Shown in pieces: positions 25,005 to 32,887 of a stretch of 64,000 nucleotides of DNA; within the stretch, counting starts at the first letter, position 1, and each line of letters starts with the position of its first letter. The stretch comes from Pseudooceanicola endophyticus (GTDB lineage Bacteria > Pseudomonadota > Alphaproteobacteria > Rhodobacterales > Rhodobacteraceae): NCBI RefSeq assembly GCF_018760365.1, contig NZ_JAHIAB010000009.1, positions 124,001 through 188,000 of the forward strand, given 5' to 3'. Position numbers and translations under genes: made by a program. The notes beneath the pieces are model-generated. The model was not told the DNA's origin. It saw only the letters and a list, made by a program, of their open reading frames with translations, and ran no database searches.

Positions 25005-26057
25005 TTGGCCGACATCAAGAAACTGACGATGGTCTTCGCGGCGGCGGGTCTGGGCGGCGCGCTGACCCATGCGCTGCACGTGCCGCTGGGCTGGCTGATC
25101 GGCGCGCTGCTGGTCAGCGCCGGGCTGACGCTGGCGGGGATGGAGATCCGGGTCGACAGGATCCGCTCCTACGGGCTGGTGGTGCTGGGCCTGTCGCTGG
25201 GCCAGAGCTTTACCCCCGAGATCATGGCGCAGCTGCTGGGCTACCTGCCGCTGGTGCTGGTCAGCGGCATGTTCACCCTGCTGTCGGGCATGGTCTTCCT
25301 GGGGCTGTTCACCCGCGGCGCGGGGCTGGACGGTTCGACGGCGTTCTTCTGCACGATCCCGGGCGGGGTGGTGCTGATGGCGGTGCAGGCGCAGCGGGCC
25401 GGTGCCTCGGAGGCGCATGTGATCCTGGCGCAGACGGTGCGGCTGACGGTGGTGGTGCTGATGTATCCGCTGCTGCTGCGGATCTTCCTGCCCGATCACG
25501 TGGCGGCGGTGCAGGATGCGGTGCAGGTCGCGGTGCAGGGGATCGGCCCGGCCGAGCTGCCCTGGCTGGCGCTGCTGCTGGCGGGGGGCGTGGCGATCGC
25601 GCATCTGGCGCGCTATACCGTGCTGCCCAATCCCTGGATGATCGCGCCCTGCCTGCTGGCCATCGCGCTGCAGCAGCTGCAGCTGGATCCGGTGGCGCTG
25701 CCGCGCTGGATCGTCACCGTCTGCCAGGTGATCCTGGGGGTGTCGCTGGGGGCGCGGATGGTGCCGGAGTTCCTGGCGCGCTCGATGCGGCTGGTGGCGA
25801 TCTCGGTGCTCTCGACGGTGGGGCTGACGCTGCTGCTGCTGGCGGCGGCGCTGCTGATGTCGCAGTTCACCACGATGGACCAGGCGGCAGTGCTGTTCGG
25901 CATGTCCCCCGGCGGCATGCCCGAGATGACGGTGGCGGCCCGCGCGATGGGCGTCTCGGTGCCCCTGGTGCTGAGCTTCCACCTGGTGCGCATCCTGCTG
26001 GCGAACCTGATGCTGGAACCGGTCTGGCGGCTGCTGAGCCGGGGCCTCAAGATATGA
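25005..26057 (+). CDS. AbrB-family (duplicated) membrane protein
   Basis: 350-residue membrane protein of the AbrB family (often annotated putative ammonia monooxygenase, although that name is not supported biochemically). It shows an internal duplication: GGALTHALHVPLGWLIGALLVSA in the first half and ARYTVLPNPWMIAPCLLAIA in the second, each followed by a long hydrophobic half. The second has SPGGMPEMTVAARAMG, matching PGGVVLMAVQAQRAG in the first. About ten membrane helices. Start is TTG at 25005 with GGGGG four bases upstream; ATG at 25029 is the alternative. Overlaps the next open frame. Likely a transporter of unknown substrate co-expressed with the aldehyde dehydrogenase. Confidence 0.75.
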   Translation: MADIKKLTMVFAAAGLGGALTHALHVPLGWLIGALLVSAGLTLAGMEIRVDRIRSYGLVVLGLSLGQSFTPEIMAQLLGYLPLVLVSGMFTLLSGMVFLGLFTRGAGLDGSTAFFCTIPGGVVLMAVQAQRAGASEAHVILAQTVRLTVVVLMYPLLLRIFLPDHVAAVQDAVQVAVQGIGPAELPWLALLLAGGVAIAHLARYTVLPNPWMIAPCLLAIALQQLQLDPVALPRWIVTVCQVILGVSLGARMVPEFLARSMRLVAISVLSTVGLTLLLLAAALLMSQFTTMDQAAVLFGMSPGGMPEMTVAARAMGVSVPLVLSFHLVRILLANLMLEPVWRLLSRGLKI

Positions 26058-26113
26058 CGAAGGCAGCCGGCCCGGGCGGGCCCGGCCAGGAGAGGCCAGG
26101 AGAGGACAGGACG

Positions 26114-27613
26114 ATGAAGGACCAGGCGATGACCCTGCTGACAGTTGAGAACTACATCGACGGCGCATATGCCCCGGCGGCTTCGGGCGGCTGGCTGACA
26201 TGCGAGGATCCCTATGCGGCGGCGCCCTGGGGGCGGATGCCGCGCTCGGGTCCCGAGGATGTCGACCGTGCGGTCGCGGCGGCGCGGCGCGCCTTCACCG
26301 CAGGCCCCTGGGCGCGGATGACCGCCCCGCAGCGCGGCGCCCAGCTGCACCGCATCGCCGAGGCGATCGCCGCCCATGCCGAGGAACTGGCCCGCATCGA
26401 GAGCCGCGACAACGGCAAGACCTACCGCGAGATGCTGGGCCAGCTGAAGCGGGTGCCGGAATGGTACCGCTTCTATGGCGGCCTGTGCGACAAGATCAAC
26501 GGCGCGGTGCTGCCGACCGAGAAGCCCGAGATGATGAACTACACCCGCTACGAGCCGCTGGGTGTCATCGGCATGATCACGCCCTGGAACTCTCCGCTGA
26601 TGCTGCTGAGCTGGAAGCTGGCGCCGGCGCTGGCGGCGGGCAACGTGGCGGTGGTGAAGCCCTCGGAATACACCTCTGCCTCGGCGCTGCGCTTTGCCGA
26701 GATCCTGACCGAGGAGGCCGGGCTGCCGGCGGGCGTGCTGAACGTGGTGACGGGGCTGGGGGCAGAGGCCGGGGCGGCGCTGACCGCCCATCCCGATGTC
26801 GCCAAGGTGGCCTTCACCGGCGGCATCGGCGGCGGGCGCGCGGCCTACATGGCGGCGGCGGCGAACCTGCGGCCGGCCTCGCTGGAGCTGGGCGGCAAGT
26901 CCCCGAACATCATCTTCGCCGATGCGGATCTGGAACAGGCGGCGCGCGGCGTCGTCTCGGGGATCTTCGGCTCGGGCGGGCAAAGCTGCGTGGCGGGCTC
27001 GCGCGCGCTGGTGCACCGCTCGGTCCATGATGCGCTGGTGGCGCGCATGGCCGAGCTGACCGGCAAGATCCGGCTGGGCGACCCGATGGAGGACAGCACC
27101 GATATCGGCCCGGTTGCCAACCGCGCCCAGTACGACCGGATCATGACCTGCATCGGCTGGGCCAAGGAAGACGGCGCGACCTGCGTCACCGGCGGCGCGG
27201 CGCTGGCCGATCCCAAGGGCGGCGCGGCGCTGTTCGTGGCGCCGACGATCTTCACCGGCGTGGCGCCGAAGGACCGGATCGCCCAGGAAGAGGTCTTCGG
27301 CCCGGTTCTGGCGGTCCTTCCCTTCGACACCGAGGAAGAGGCCATCGCGATCGCCAACGACAGCGCCTTCGGCCTGGGGGCCGGGATCTGGACCCGCGAC
27401 GTCGCCCGGGTGCACCGGGTCGCGGCCCGCATCGAGGCCGGCACGATCTGGGTCAACAGCTACAAGGGCGGCTCGCATATCTCGCCCTTCGGCGGCTACA
27501 AGCAGTCGGGCATCGGGCGGGAAGGCGGGATCGAGATGATCCACGACTACCTGCAGGTCAAGAGCATCTGGCTGAACCTGGCCGAGGAAGCGCCCTATCC
27601 CTTCCCGCTGTGA
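26114..27613 (+). CDS. NAD(P)-dependent aldehyde dehydrogenase
   Basis: 499-residue aldehyde dehydrogenase. The catalytic cysteine Cys292 is in GSGGQSCVAGSR and the general base Glu258 in SLELGGKSPN; the cofactor-binding segment is ITPWNSPLMLLSWKLAPALAAGN, and FTGGIGGGR fits the NAD-binding turn. Length is normal for the superfamily. Start ATG at 26114 follows purine-rich GGAGAGGACAGG; an in-frame ATG at 26129 is possible, and the open frame extends to 26054. It is 56 bases after the AbrB-family gene. It probably oxidises the aldehyde produced by the aminotransferase encoded divergently upstream, or an aldehyde from the FAD oxidase at 32888. Confidence 0.92.
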   Translation: MKDQAMTLLTVENYIDGAYAPAASGGWLTCEDPYAAAPWGRMPRSGPEDVDRAVAAARRAFTAGPWARMTAPQRGAQLHRIAEAIAAHAEELARIESRDNGKTYREMLGQLKRVPEWYRFYGGLCDKINGAVLPTEKPEMMNYTRYEPLGVIGMITPWNSPLMLLSWKLAPALAAGNVAVVKPSEYTSASALRFAEILTEEAGLPAGVLNVVTGLGAEAGAALTAHPDVAKVAFTGGIGGGRAAYMAAAANLRPASLELGGKSPNIIFADADLEQAARGVVSGIFGSGGQSCVAGSRALVHRSVHDALVARMAELTGKIRLGDPMEDSTDIGPVANRAQYDRIMTCIGWAKEDGATCVTGGAALADPKGGAALFVAPTIFTGVAPKDRIAQEEVFGPVLAVLPFDTEEEAIAIANDSAFGLGAGIWTRDVARVHRVAARIEAGTIWVNSYKGGSHISPFGGYKQSGIGREGGIEMIHDYLQVKSIWLNLAEEAPYPFPL

Positions 27614-27655
27614 GGCCCTGGGGGAGGGCTTTGGGGGAGACCTTGGGGAGGGCGC

Positions 27656-28411
27656 TCAGAGGCGCCCTTCCCAGAGTTCGTAGAAGCGCGCGCCCAGCGA
27701 GGCGCAGCAGGTCGCGGCGCCGTTCATCAGCAGGGGCTGGATCTCGTCGATCTTCGCCGCGGTCAGCCGCGAGGCCGGGCCGGAAACCGTCAGCGCCCCC
27801 AGCATGTCGCCATCCGCGCCGAAGATCGGCACCGAGAGCCCGGCGATGCCCGGCCCGCGTTCCCCGATCGAGATCACCGGCAGCTCTTCCAGGATGTCGA
27901 GCGGCGCCGGCTGGTCGCCCCGCATCATGTCGTATTCGATGAAGACATGGCTGGGCGCGCCCTTGTCGATATCCACCGCATCGCCCTCGGCGATATGTTC
28001 GCGCAGCAGCTGGTTGGTATCCTCGCGGTACAGGCAGACGCGCTTCTGGCCCTCGCGGCGGAAAAATGAGGCGCTTTCGCCGGTCGCCGCCACCAGGCGC
28101 TTCAGCACGGGCCGGATCTCGCCCTCCAGGTTGAAGGTGGACTGGTAGATGCGCCCGACGCGGAAGGCCTCGGGGCCGACGACATAGGCCTTGTCGGGGG
28201 TCATCCGCAGGTAGCCTGCCGATTGCAGGGAGACCAGCAGGCGCAACACCGAGCTCTTGACCAGCCCGGTGCGCTGGCTGATGTCACCCAGCGTCAGGCG
28301 CTTTGAGGAGGAGTCGAAAAGGCTTAGGATTCTCAATGCCTTGTAGACGGCCTCCACGCCCTTTGTCTTCAACGGTGCCGGCGCCTGGTAGCCACTTTTT
28401 TGATCCTCCAA
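27656..28411 (-). CDS. IclR-family transcriptional regulator
   Basis: 251-residue IclR regulator. The N-terminal winged helix-turn-helix is AVYKALRILSLFDSSSKRLTLGDISQRTGLVKSSVLRLLVSLQSAGYL (about residues 22-69). The effector-binding domain follows, with FRREGQKRVCLYR, APSHVFIEYD, and the family-typical GIAGLSVPIFGADGDMLGALTVSGP. The start is TTG at 28411, supported by GGGAGG six bases upstream. Divergent from potD; the region between holds an inverted ATTCTACT/AGTAGAAT pair that it may bind. Convergent with the aldehyde dehydrogenase. Confidence 0.9.
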   Translation of the reverse strand: MEDQKSGYQAPAPLKTKGVEAVYKALRILSLFDSSSKRLTLGDISQRTGLVKSSVLRLLVSLQSAGYLRMTPDKAYVVGPEAFRVGRIYQSTFNLEGEIRPVLKRLVAATGESASFFRREGQKRVCLYREDTNQLLREHIAEGDAVDIDKGAPSHVFIEYDMMRGDQPAPLDILEELPVISIGERGPGIAGLSVPIFGADGDMLGALTVSGPASRLTAAKIDEIQPLLMNGAATCCASLGARFYELWEGRL

Positions 28412-28491
28412 CGGGGACCTCCCTTTGCAGATGCGGAAAATCGCTTTGCCGCGTGTCGATGAACTTGACGCTCAAATGAGCATTCCACACA

Positions 28492-28528
28492 ATTCTACTA
28501 AGCAGCAAGTTATTCCGTACAGTAGAAT
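28492..28528. promoter_or_regulatory. Inverted ATTCTACT repeat, candidate IclR operator
   Basis: Perfect 8-base arms ATTCTACT (28492-28499) and AGTAGAAT (28521-28528), 21 bases between, in the promoter region shared by the IclR gene and potD. The left arm is part of ATTCTACTAAGCAG, which recurs with two changes at 24942-24955 in the aminotransferase promoter. Confidence 0.5.
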
Positions 28529-28603
28529 ATGGCAAAAGGAAAACAAACCCGCCCGGGCGCCTGCGCAAAGACCCCGGCTTGCTGCGCCAACAAGGAGATG
28601 GAC

Positions 28604-29767
28604 ATGACGAAGACAAAAGACACCAACGGCACGGTCCTGGCCGGCGCGGCGGCGCGCCGCTTCAACCGCCGCACCCTGCTGGGCACTGCGCTCGCCGCCG
28701 GGGTGGGCACGGCCGTCTCGCCGCTCTATGTGCGCCGGGCCTTCGCCAGCAGCGGCGAGCTGAACATCCTGTGCTGGTCCGACGAGCTGCCCGACGAGGT
28801 GCTCTCGGGCTTCAAGGAGGCCACCGGCATCACGGTCAACAAGACGCCCTTCTCCTCGAACGAGGAGGCGATCAACAAGATGCAGGCGACCTTCGGCGAA
28901 GGCTTCGACCTGGTGATGCCCTCGTTCAACCGCGCTTCCGAGTTCCAGTACATCGAGGTGCTCAAGCCCTTCGACGAGGCCCGGCTGAACCTCTCGGCCT
29001 ACGAGCCCTCGATCCTGAAGGCCTCGCAGAAGATCTGGACCTGGGACGGGCTGTATCACGTGCCCCACGTCTGGGGCACCGAGGGCATGGCCTGGAACAC
29101 CAGCACCGGCCTTGATTATTCGAAATCCAGCTATGGCCTGCTGTGGGAGCCCGAATATGCCGGCAAGGCGCAGCTGCGCCCGACCTCGGGGCTGCTGGGG
29201 CTGGGCCTGTGGCTGGATGCCACCGGCAAGCTGCCGTCGAACCGGATGCTCGACTGCTACAAGGACCCCGACACGATGCGCAAGATCTACGAGGAGATCT
29301 ATGCCTTTGCGGTCGGCAAGAAGGCCAACTTCAAGCAGTTCTGGGACAGCGCCGACAGCATCCGCGCCGGCTTCACGCAGAACGGCTGCCTGGTCGGCCA
29401 GACCTGGGACGGCCCGGTCAAGTCGATGGCCAAGGCCGGCGAGCCGGTGGCCTTCGTGGCCCCGCAGGAAGGCGCGCTGACCTGGATGGACGGCTTCGCC
29501 CTGTCGGCGGCGGCGCGCAACACCGATGAGGTCTATGCCTTCTTCGACTACATCCTGAAGCCCGAGACCGCCGGCAAGATCTGCTCGCTCGGGGGCTACA
29601 ACCCTTCCGTGAAGGGCGCCTCGGACTTCCTGAGCGCGGAAGACAAGACGCTGTTCACCCAGGCCTATCCGGAAGACGCGCTGGACAAGCTCTGGTGGTA
29701 CCCGGCCAGCCCCGAGTGGTTCAACCCGATCCGCAACGAATACGCCGAACGCTTCAAGGTCGCCTGA
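28604..29767 (+). CDS. Polyamine-type ABC transporter substrate-binding protein (PotD-like)
   Basis: 387-residue extracellular binding protein of the spermidine/putrescine (PotD/SBP_bac_8) type. The start at 28604 has AAGGAG six bases upstream and gives a Tat-type signal: RRTLLG at residues 22-27, a hydrophobic run and AFASS. Mature features: ELNILCWSDELPDEVLSGFKEATGI, and VPHVWGTEGMAWN, matching the VPYxWGTxG segment of PotD-like proteins. First gene of potDABC followed by a DadA-like oxidase. The ligand may be a polyamine or an amino acid-like compound. Confidence 0.88.
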   Translation: MTKTKDTNGTVLAGAAARRFNRRTLLGTALAAGVGTAVSPLYVRRAFASSGELNILCWSDELPDEVLSGFKEATGITVNKTPFSSNEEAINKMQATFGEGFDLVMPSFNRASEFQYIEVLKPFDEARLNLSAYEPSILKASQKIWTWDGLYHVPHVWGTEGMAWNTSTGLDYSKSSYGLLWEPEYAGKAQLRPTSGLLGLGLWLDATGKLPSNRMLDCYKDPDTMRKIYEEIYAFAVGKKANFKQFWDSADSIRAGFTQNGCLVGQTWDGPVKSMAKAGEPVAFVAPQEGALTWMDGFALSAAARNTDEVYAFFDYILKPETAGKICSLGGYNPSVKGASDFLSAEDKTLFTQAYPEDALDKLWWYPASPEWFNPIRNEYAERFKVA

Positions 29768-29787
29768 GCCCCCCTTCCCGAATGACC

Positions 29788-29820
29788 GGCGCGTCCGTGC
29801 CCGCGGGCGGCGGACGCGCC
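29788..29820 (+). terminator. Hairpin between potD-like and potA-like genes
   Basis: Perfect 10-base stem GGCGCGTCCG/CGGACGCGCC (29788-29797, 29811-29820) with a 13-base loop that itself contains CCCGCGGG. It lies in the 78-base gap after the binding-protein gene. No T-run, so it is more likely a partial terminator or 3'-stabilising stem. Confidence 0.55.
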
Positions 29821-29845
29821 CAGCCCCCAAAGTGAAAGCAGACTC

Positions 29846-30961
29846 ATGACGAGCGCAATCGAACTTGAGAAGGTGCGCATCACCTTCGGCACCTTCACGG
29901 CCGTTCATGAGACGGACCTCCAGATCCGGGACGGCGAATTCTTCTCCTTCCTGGGCCCGTCGGGCTGCGGCAAGACCACGTTGCTGCGCACCATCTCGGG
30001 CTTCGTGCAGCCCAGCTCGGGCCATGTGCGGATCGGCGGCGCGGACATGGCGGGCATCGGTCCCAACAAGCGCCCCACGGCGCTGATCTTCCAGAACCTC
30101 GCCCTGTTCCCGATGATGAGCGTGGCCGAGAACGTGGCCTACGGGCTGCGGGTGCGCGGCGTCGGCAAGTCCGAGCGCGAGGCGCGGGCGCTCAAGCTGC
30201 TGGACCAGGTGGCGCTGAGCCCCCATGCCCACAAGAAGGTCTCGGCGCTTTCCGGCGGGCAGAAGCAGCGGGTGGCGATCGCCCGGGCGCTGGCGGTGGA
30301 ACCCAAGGTGCTGCTGCTGGACGAGCCGCTCTCGGCGCTGGACCTGAAGCTGCGCCAGCACATGCGCCGCGAGCTGCGCGAGATCCAGCAGCGCGTCGGC
30401 ATCACCTTCATCTACATCACCCATGACCAGGGCGAGGCGCTGAACATGTCCGACCGGATCGCGGTGATGAACGCGGGCCGGATCGAGCAGGTCGGCCATG
30501 GCCGCGAGATCTACGCCAATCCCCAGAGCGCCTTCGTGGCCTCCTTCGTGGGCGAAAGCAACGTGATCCCGGGCCGGGTCGCGGCGGTGGGCAATGGCCT
30601 GGCCCATGTCGAGACGCCGCTGGGCCGGCTGGCGGGGCGCGTCGGGCTGGGGCCCGACGGCAGCGCGCCGATCGCGCTGTCCGCCGGCGACGAGGCCCAG
30701 CTCTTCGTGCGCCCCGAGCAGATCCGCCTGGTCGCGCCCGATCAGCCCCGCCCCGCATGCGGCTTCGGCGCGCGGCTGCGCGACCTCTCCTTCGAGGGCT
30801 CGATGACCCATCTTGAGCTGGACGCGGGCCTGGGCATGCCCTGCAACGCCAGCTTCATGACCTCCAACGCCGGCGCGCTGCCCGAGATCGGCACCGATCT
30901 GGCGCTGCAGTTCGACCCGCTGGACGCCATCGTGCTGCGCCAGGAAGGCCGCGCGGCATGA
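29846..30961 (+). CDS. Polyamine-type ABC transporter ATPase (PotA-like)
   Basis: 371-residue ATPase. Walker A GPSGCGKT at residues 37-44, Q-loop FQNLALFP near 82-89, signature LSGGQ at 135-139, Walker B VLLLDEP at 155-161, and the switch histidine in YITHDQGEAL. The C-terminal ~130 residues form a TOBE-type regulatory domain (FVGESNVIPGRV, ALSAGDEAQLFVRPEQIRL). Normal length and intact motifs. Energises the two permeases that follow; its stop overlaps the first permease start (ATGA). Confidence 0.93.
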   Translation: MTSAIELEKVRITFGTFTAVHETDLQIRDGEFFSFLGPSGCGKTTLLRTISGFVQPSSGHVRIGGADMAGIGPNKRPTALIFQNLALFPMMSVAENVAYGLRVRGVGKSEREARALKLLDQVALSPHAHKKVSALSGGQKQRVAIARALAVEPKVLLLDEPLSALDLKLRQHMRRELREIQQRVGITFIYITHDQGEALNMSDRIAVMNAGRIEQVGHGREIYANPQSAFVASFVGESNVIPGRVAAVGNGLAHVETPLGRLAGRVGLGPDGSAPIALSAGDEAQLFVRPEQIRLVAPDQPRPACGFGARLRDLSFEGSMTHLELDAGLGMPCNASFMTSNAGALPEIGTDLALQFDPLDAIVLRQEGRAA

Positions 30962-31965
30962 ACAACCTCGGGATCACCTTCGTCGCAACGGCGCTGATGC
31001 TGGCGCTGTTCTTCTTCCTGGTGCGCTACGACCGGCACCGCGCCGTCACCGCCCAGGTCGGCTTCTTCCGCCGCAACGGCGCGCTGGTGGGCACCTACCT
31101 GGTGCTGGGCGTCGGCATCTGGATGCTGTTCACCTTCATCATGCCGATGGTCTTCATGGTGGACCTGTCGTTCCACCACAAGCTGCCGCCCTCCAAGGTC
31201 GGCGGCCCGGAGGATGTCTATACCCTCGACAACTACCGGATGTTCCTGTTCGGCTCGACCACCAGCACCGACAGCCTGAACTGGCTGCACCTGCGCAGCT
31301 TCTTCATGACGATCTTCATCTCGATCCTGATCACGCTGGTGACCTTCGCCATCGCCTATCCGCTGGCCTATTACATGGCCCAGGTGGCGCGGATGCAGGT
31401 GCTGCGCCTGCTGCTGCTGCTGCTGGTCATTCCCTACTGGGTCAACGACATCCTGCGCGCCTTCGCCTTCCGCATCGTGATGGCCGAGAACGGCTTCCTG
31501 AACCAGTTCCTCCAGGGCATCGGGCTGACCCATGGCCCCATCGACTTCCTGGGCCAGAACATCGCGCTCTATGTCGCGCTGTGCTACTCGCACCTGCTGC
31601 TGATGACCTTCCCGCTCTACAACGCCATCGAGGCGCAGGATCACAACCAGATCGAGGCCGCCCGCGACCTGGGCGCGCCCTGGTGGCACATCCACCTCTT
31701 CGTGGTGATGCCCCATGCCAAGCCCGGCATCGCCTCGGGCATGACGCTGTGCTTCATGCTGACCGCCGGCGCGGTGGCCACGCCCATGGTTCTGGGCGGC
31801 CCCAACTCGCTGTGGTTCACGCCCATCGTCTACGACCGCTTCTACCAGCTCTTCGACTGGCCGCAGGGCGCCGCCTACGCGATCGTGCTGCTGCTGGCCT
31901 GCATCGCCTTCGTCTTCGGCGTGCTGAAACTGACCGGGCTCAAGCTTGGGGAAATCACCAAATGA
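30958..31965 (+). CDS. Polyamine-type ABC transporter permease (PotB-like)
   Basis: 335-residue permease with an extra N-terminal helix and a charged loop (VRYDRHRAVTAQ) before the PotB-like core. It has about six or seven membrane helices and a coupling loop EAARDLGAPWWHIHLFVVMPHAKPGI, matching the EAA motif. The periplasmic stretch LSFHHKLPPSKVGGPEDVYTLDNY is longer than in E. coli PotB. It overlaps the ATPase and the next permease genes by four bases each, indicating tight coupling. Confidence 0.9.
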   Translation: MNNLGITFVATALMLALFFFLVRYDRHRAVTAQVGFFRRNGALVGTYLVLGVGIWMLFTFIMPMVFMVDLSFHHKLPPSKVGGPEDVYTLDNYRMFLFGSTTSTDSLNWLHLRSFFMTIFISILITLVTFAIAYPLAYYMAQVARMQVLRLLLLLLVIPYWVNDILRAFAFRIVMAENGFLNQFLQGIGLTHGPIDFLGQNIALYVALCYSHLLLMTFPLYNAIEAQDHNQIEAARDLGAPWWHIHLFVVMPHAKPGIASGMTLCFMLTAGAVATPMVLGGPNSLWFTPIVYDRFYQLFDWPQGAAYAIVLLLACIAFVFGVLKLTGLKLGEITK

Positions 31966-32828
31966 ACGCGCAAAAGATCAACTCCGCCCTGGTCAGCCTG
32001 TACCTGGTGCTGTTCTTCCTGTTCCTGCTGGGGCCGCTGCTGGTGATGGCCGTCTCGGCCTTCAACACCCCCAGCTATCCCCAGGTCTGGCCGATCAGGG
32101 GGGTGACGCTGAACTGGTTCGTCCAGCTGTTCCACGACAAGGAGATGCTGGAGGGGCTGCGCACCTCGGTGGTGATCGGCGTCAGCGTCTCGATCCTGTC
32201 TGTGGCGATGGGCCTGGCCGGGGCGCTGGTGATGACCCAGCTCTTCGGCACCTCGCGGGCCTATTACTACTTCCTCGTGGTGGCCCCGGTGCTGATCCCG
32301 GGCATCGTGCTGGGCATCGCGACGGTGGTGTTCTGGCGCGACTTCACCGGGCTGCTGGGGCTGCGCTCGCTGCTTTACAACGGTACGGTGCTGACCATCC
32401 TCGCGCAGTCGAGCTTCGTCTCCTCCTACTGCATGCTGATCATCCTGGCCCGCCTGCAGCGCTTCGACGTCTCCCAGGAGGAGGCGGCGCTGGACCTGGG
32501 CGCCAGCTATCCGCAGGTGTTCCGCGACGTGCTGCTGCCCTATCTGCGCCCGGCGATCCTGTCCTCGGCGATGCTGGGCTTCCTGACCTCCTTCGAGAAC
32601 TACAACGCCACCACCTTCGCGATCCTGGCCGACAAGACCCTGACGACGGTGCTGGCCTCGCGGGTGCGGATGGGCTCCTCGCCGGTGATCTCGGCGCTGG
32701 CGACGGTGATCGTGGTGCTGACCATCCTGGCGGCGCTGATGTTCGAATGGGTCAAGCGGCGCGAGCAGCGCCGGCAATGGTCGCGGGAAAAGGAGGCGCG
32801 CGAGAGCGAGCGCCTGGAAACCGCCTGA
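31962..32828 (+). CDS. Polyamine-type ABC transporter permease (PotC-like)
   Basis: 288-residue permease; second channel subunit. Its EAA coupling loop is EEAALDLGASYPQVFRDVLLPYLRPAI, and SFNTPSYPQVWPIRGVTLNWF is the post-helix-1 region found in PotC-like permeases. Start ATG at 31962 overlaps the preceding stop; the frame is open upstream but that part is read in another frame of the PotB-like gene. The C-terminus is highly charged (VKRREQRRQWSREKEARESERLETA in substance). Its stop codon falls within the first copy of a tandem 28-bp repeat. Confidence 0.92.
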   Translation: MNAQKINSALVSLYLVLFFLFLLGPLLVMAVSAFNTPSYPQVWPIRGVTLNWFVQLFHDKEMLEGLRTSVVIGVSVSILSVAMGLAGALVMTQLFGTSRAYYYFLVVAPVLIPGIVLGIATVVFWRDFTGLLGLRSLLYNGTVLTILAQSSFVSSYCMLIILARLQRFDVSQEEAALDLGASYPQVFRDVLLPYLRPAILSSAMLGFLTSFENYNATTFAILADKTLTTVLASRVRMGSSPVISALATVIVVLTILAALMFEWVKRREQRRQWSREKEARESERLETA

Positions 32829-32878
32829 GGCCGCAAGGGCCTTGCTGAAAGCCTGAGGCCGCAAGGGCCTTGCTGAAA
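32823..32878 (+). repeat. Tandem 28-bp duplication between permease and oxidase genes
   Basis: Two exact head-to-tail copies (32823-32850 and 32851-32878). Each contains GGCCGCAAGGGCC, which can form a small hairpin, and the first copy carries the stop codon of the PotC-like gene. The second copy ends ten bases before the DadA-like start. Looks like a recent slippage duplication that lengthened the intergenic spacer. Confidence 0.75.
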
Positions 32879-32887
32879 GGAAGTCAT

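Noticed and set aside
25005-26057. Ammonia monooxygenase, the common database label for this membrane protein family
   Set aside because: The protein is a duplicated AbrB-type membrane protein without copper or iron ligands expected of a monooxygenase; a transporter is more likely.
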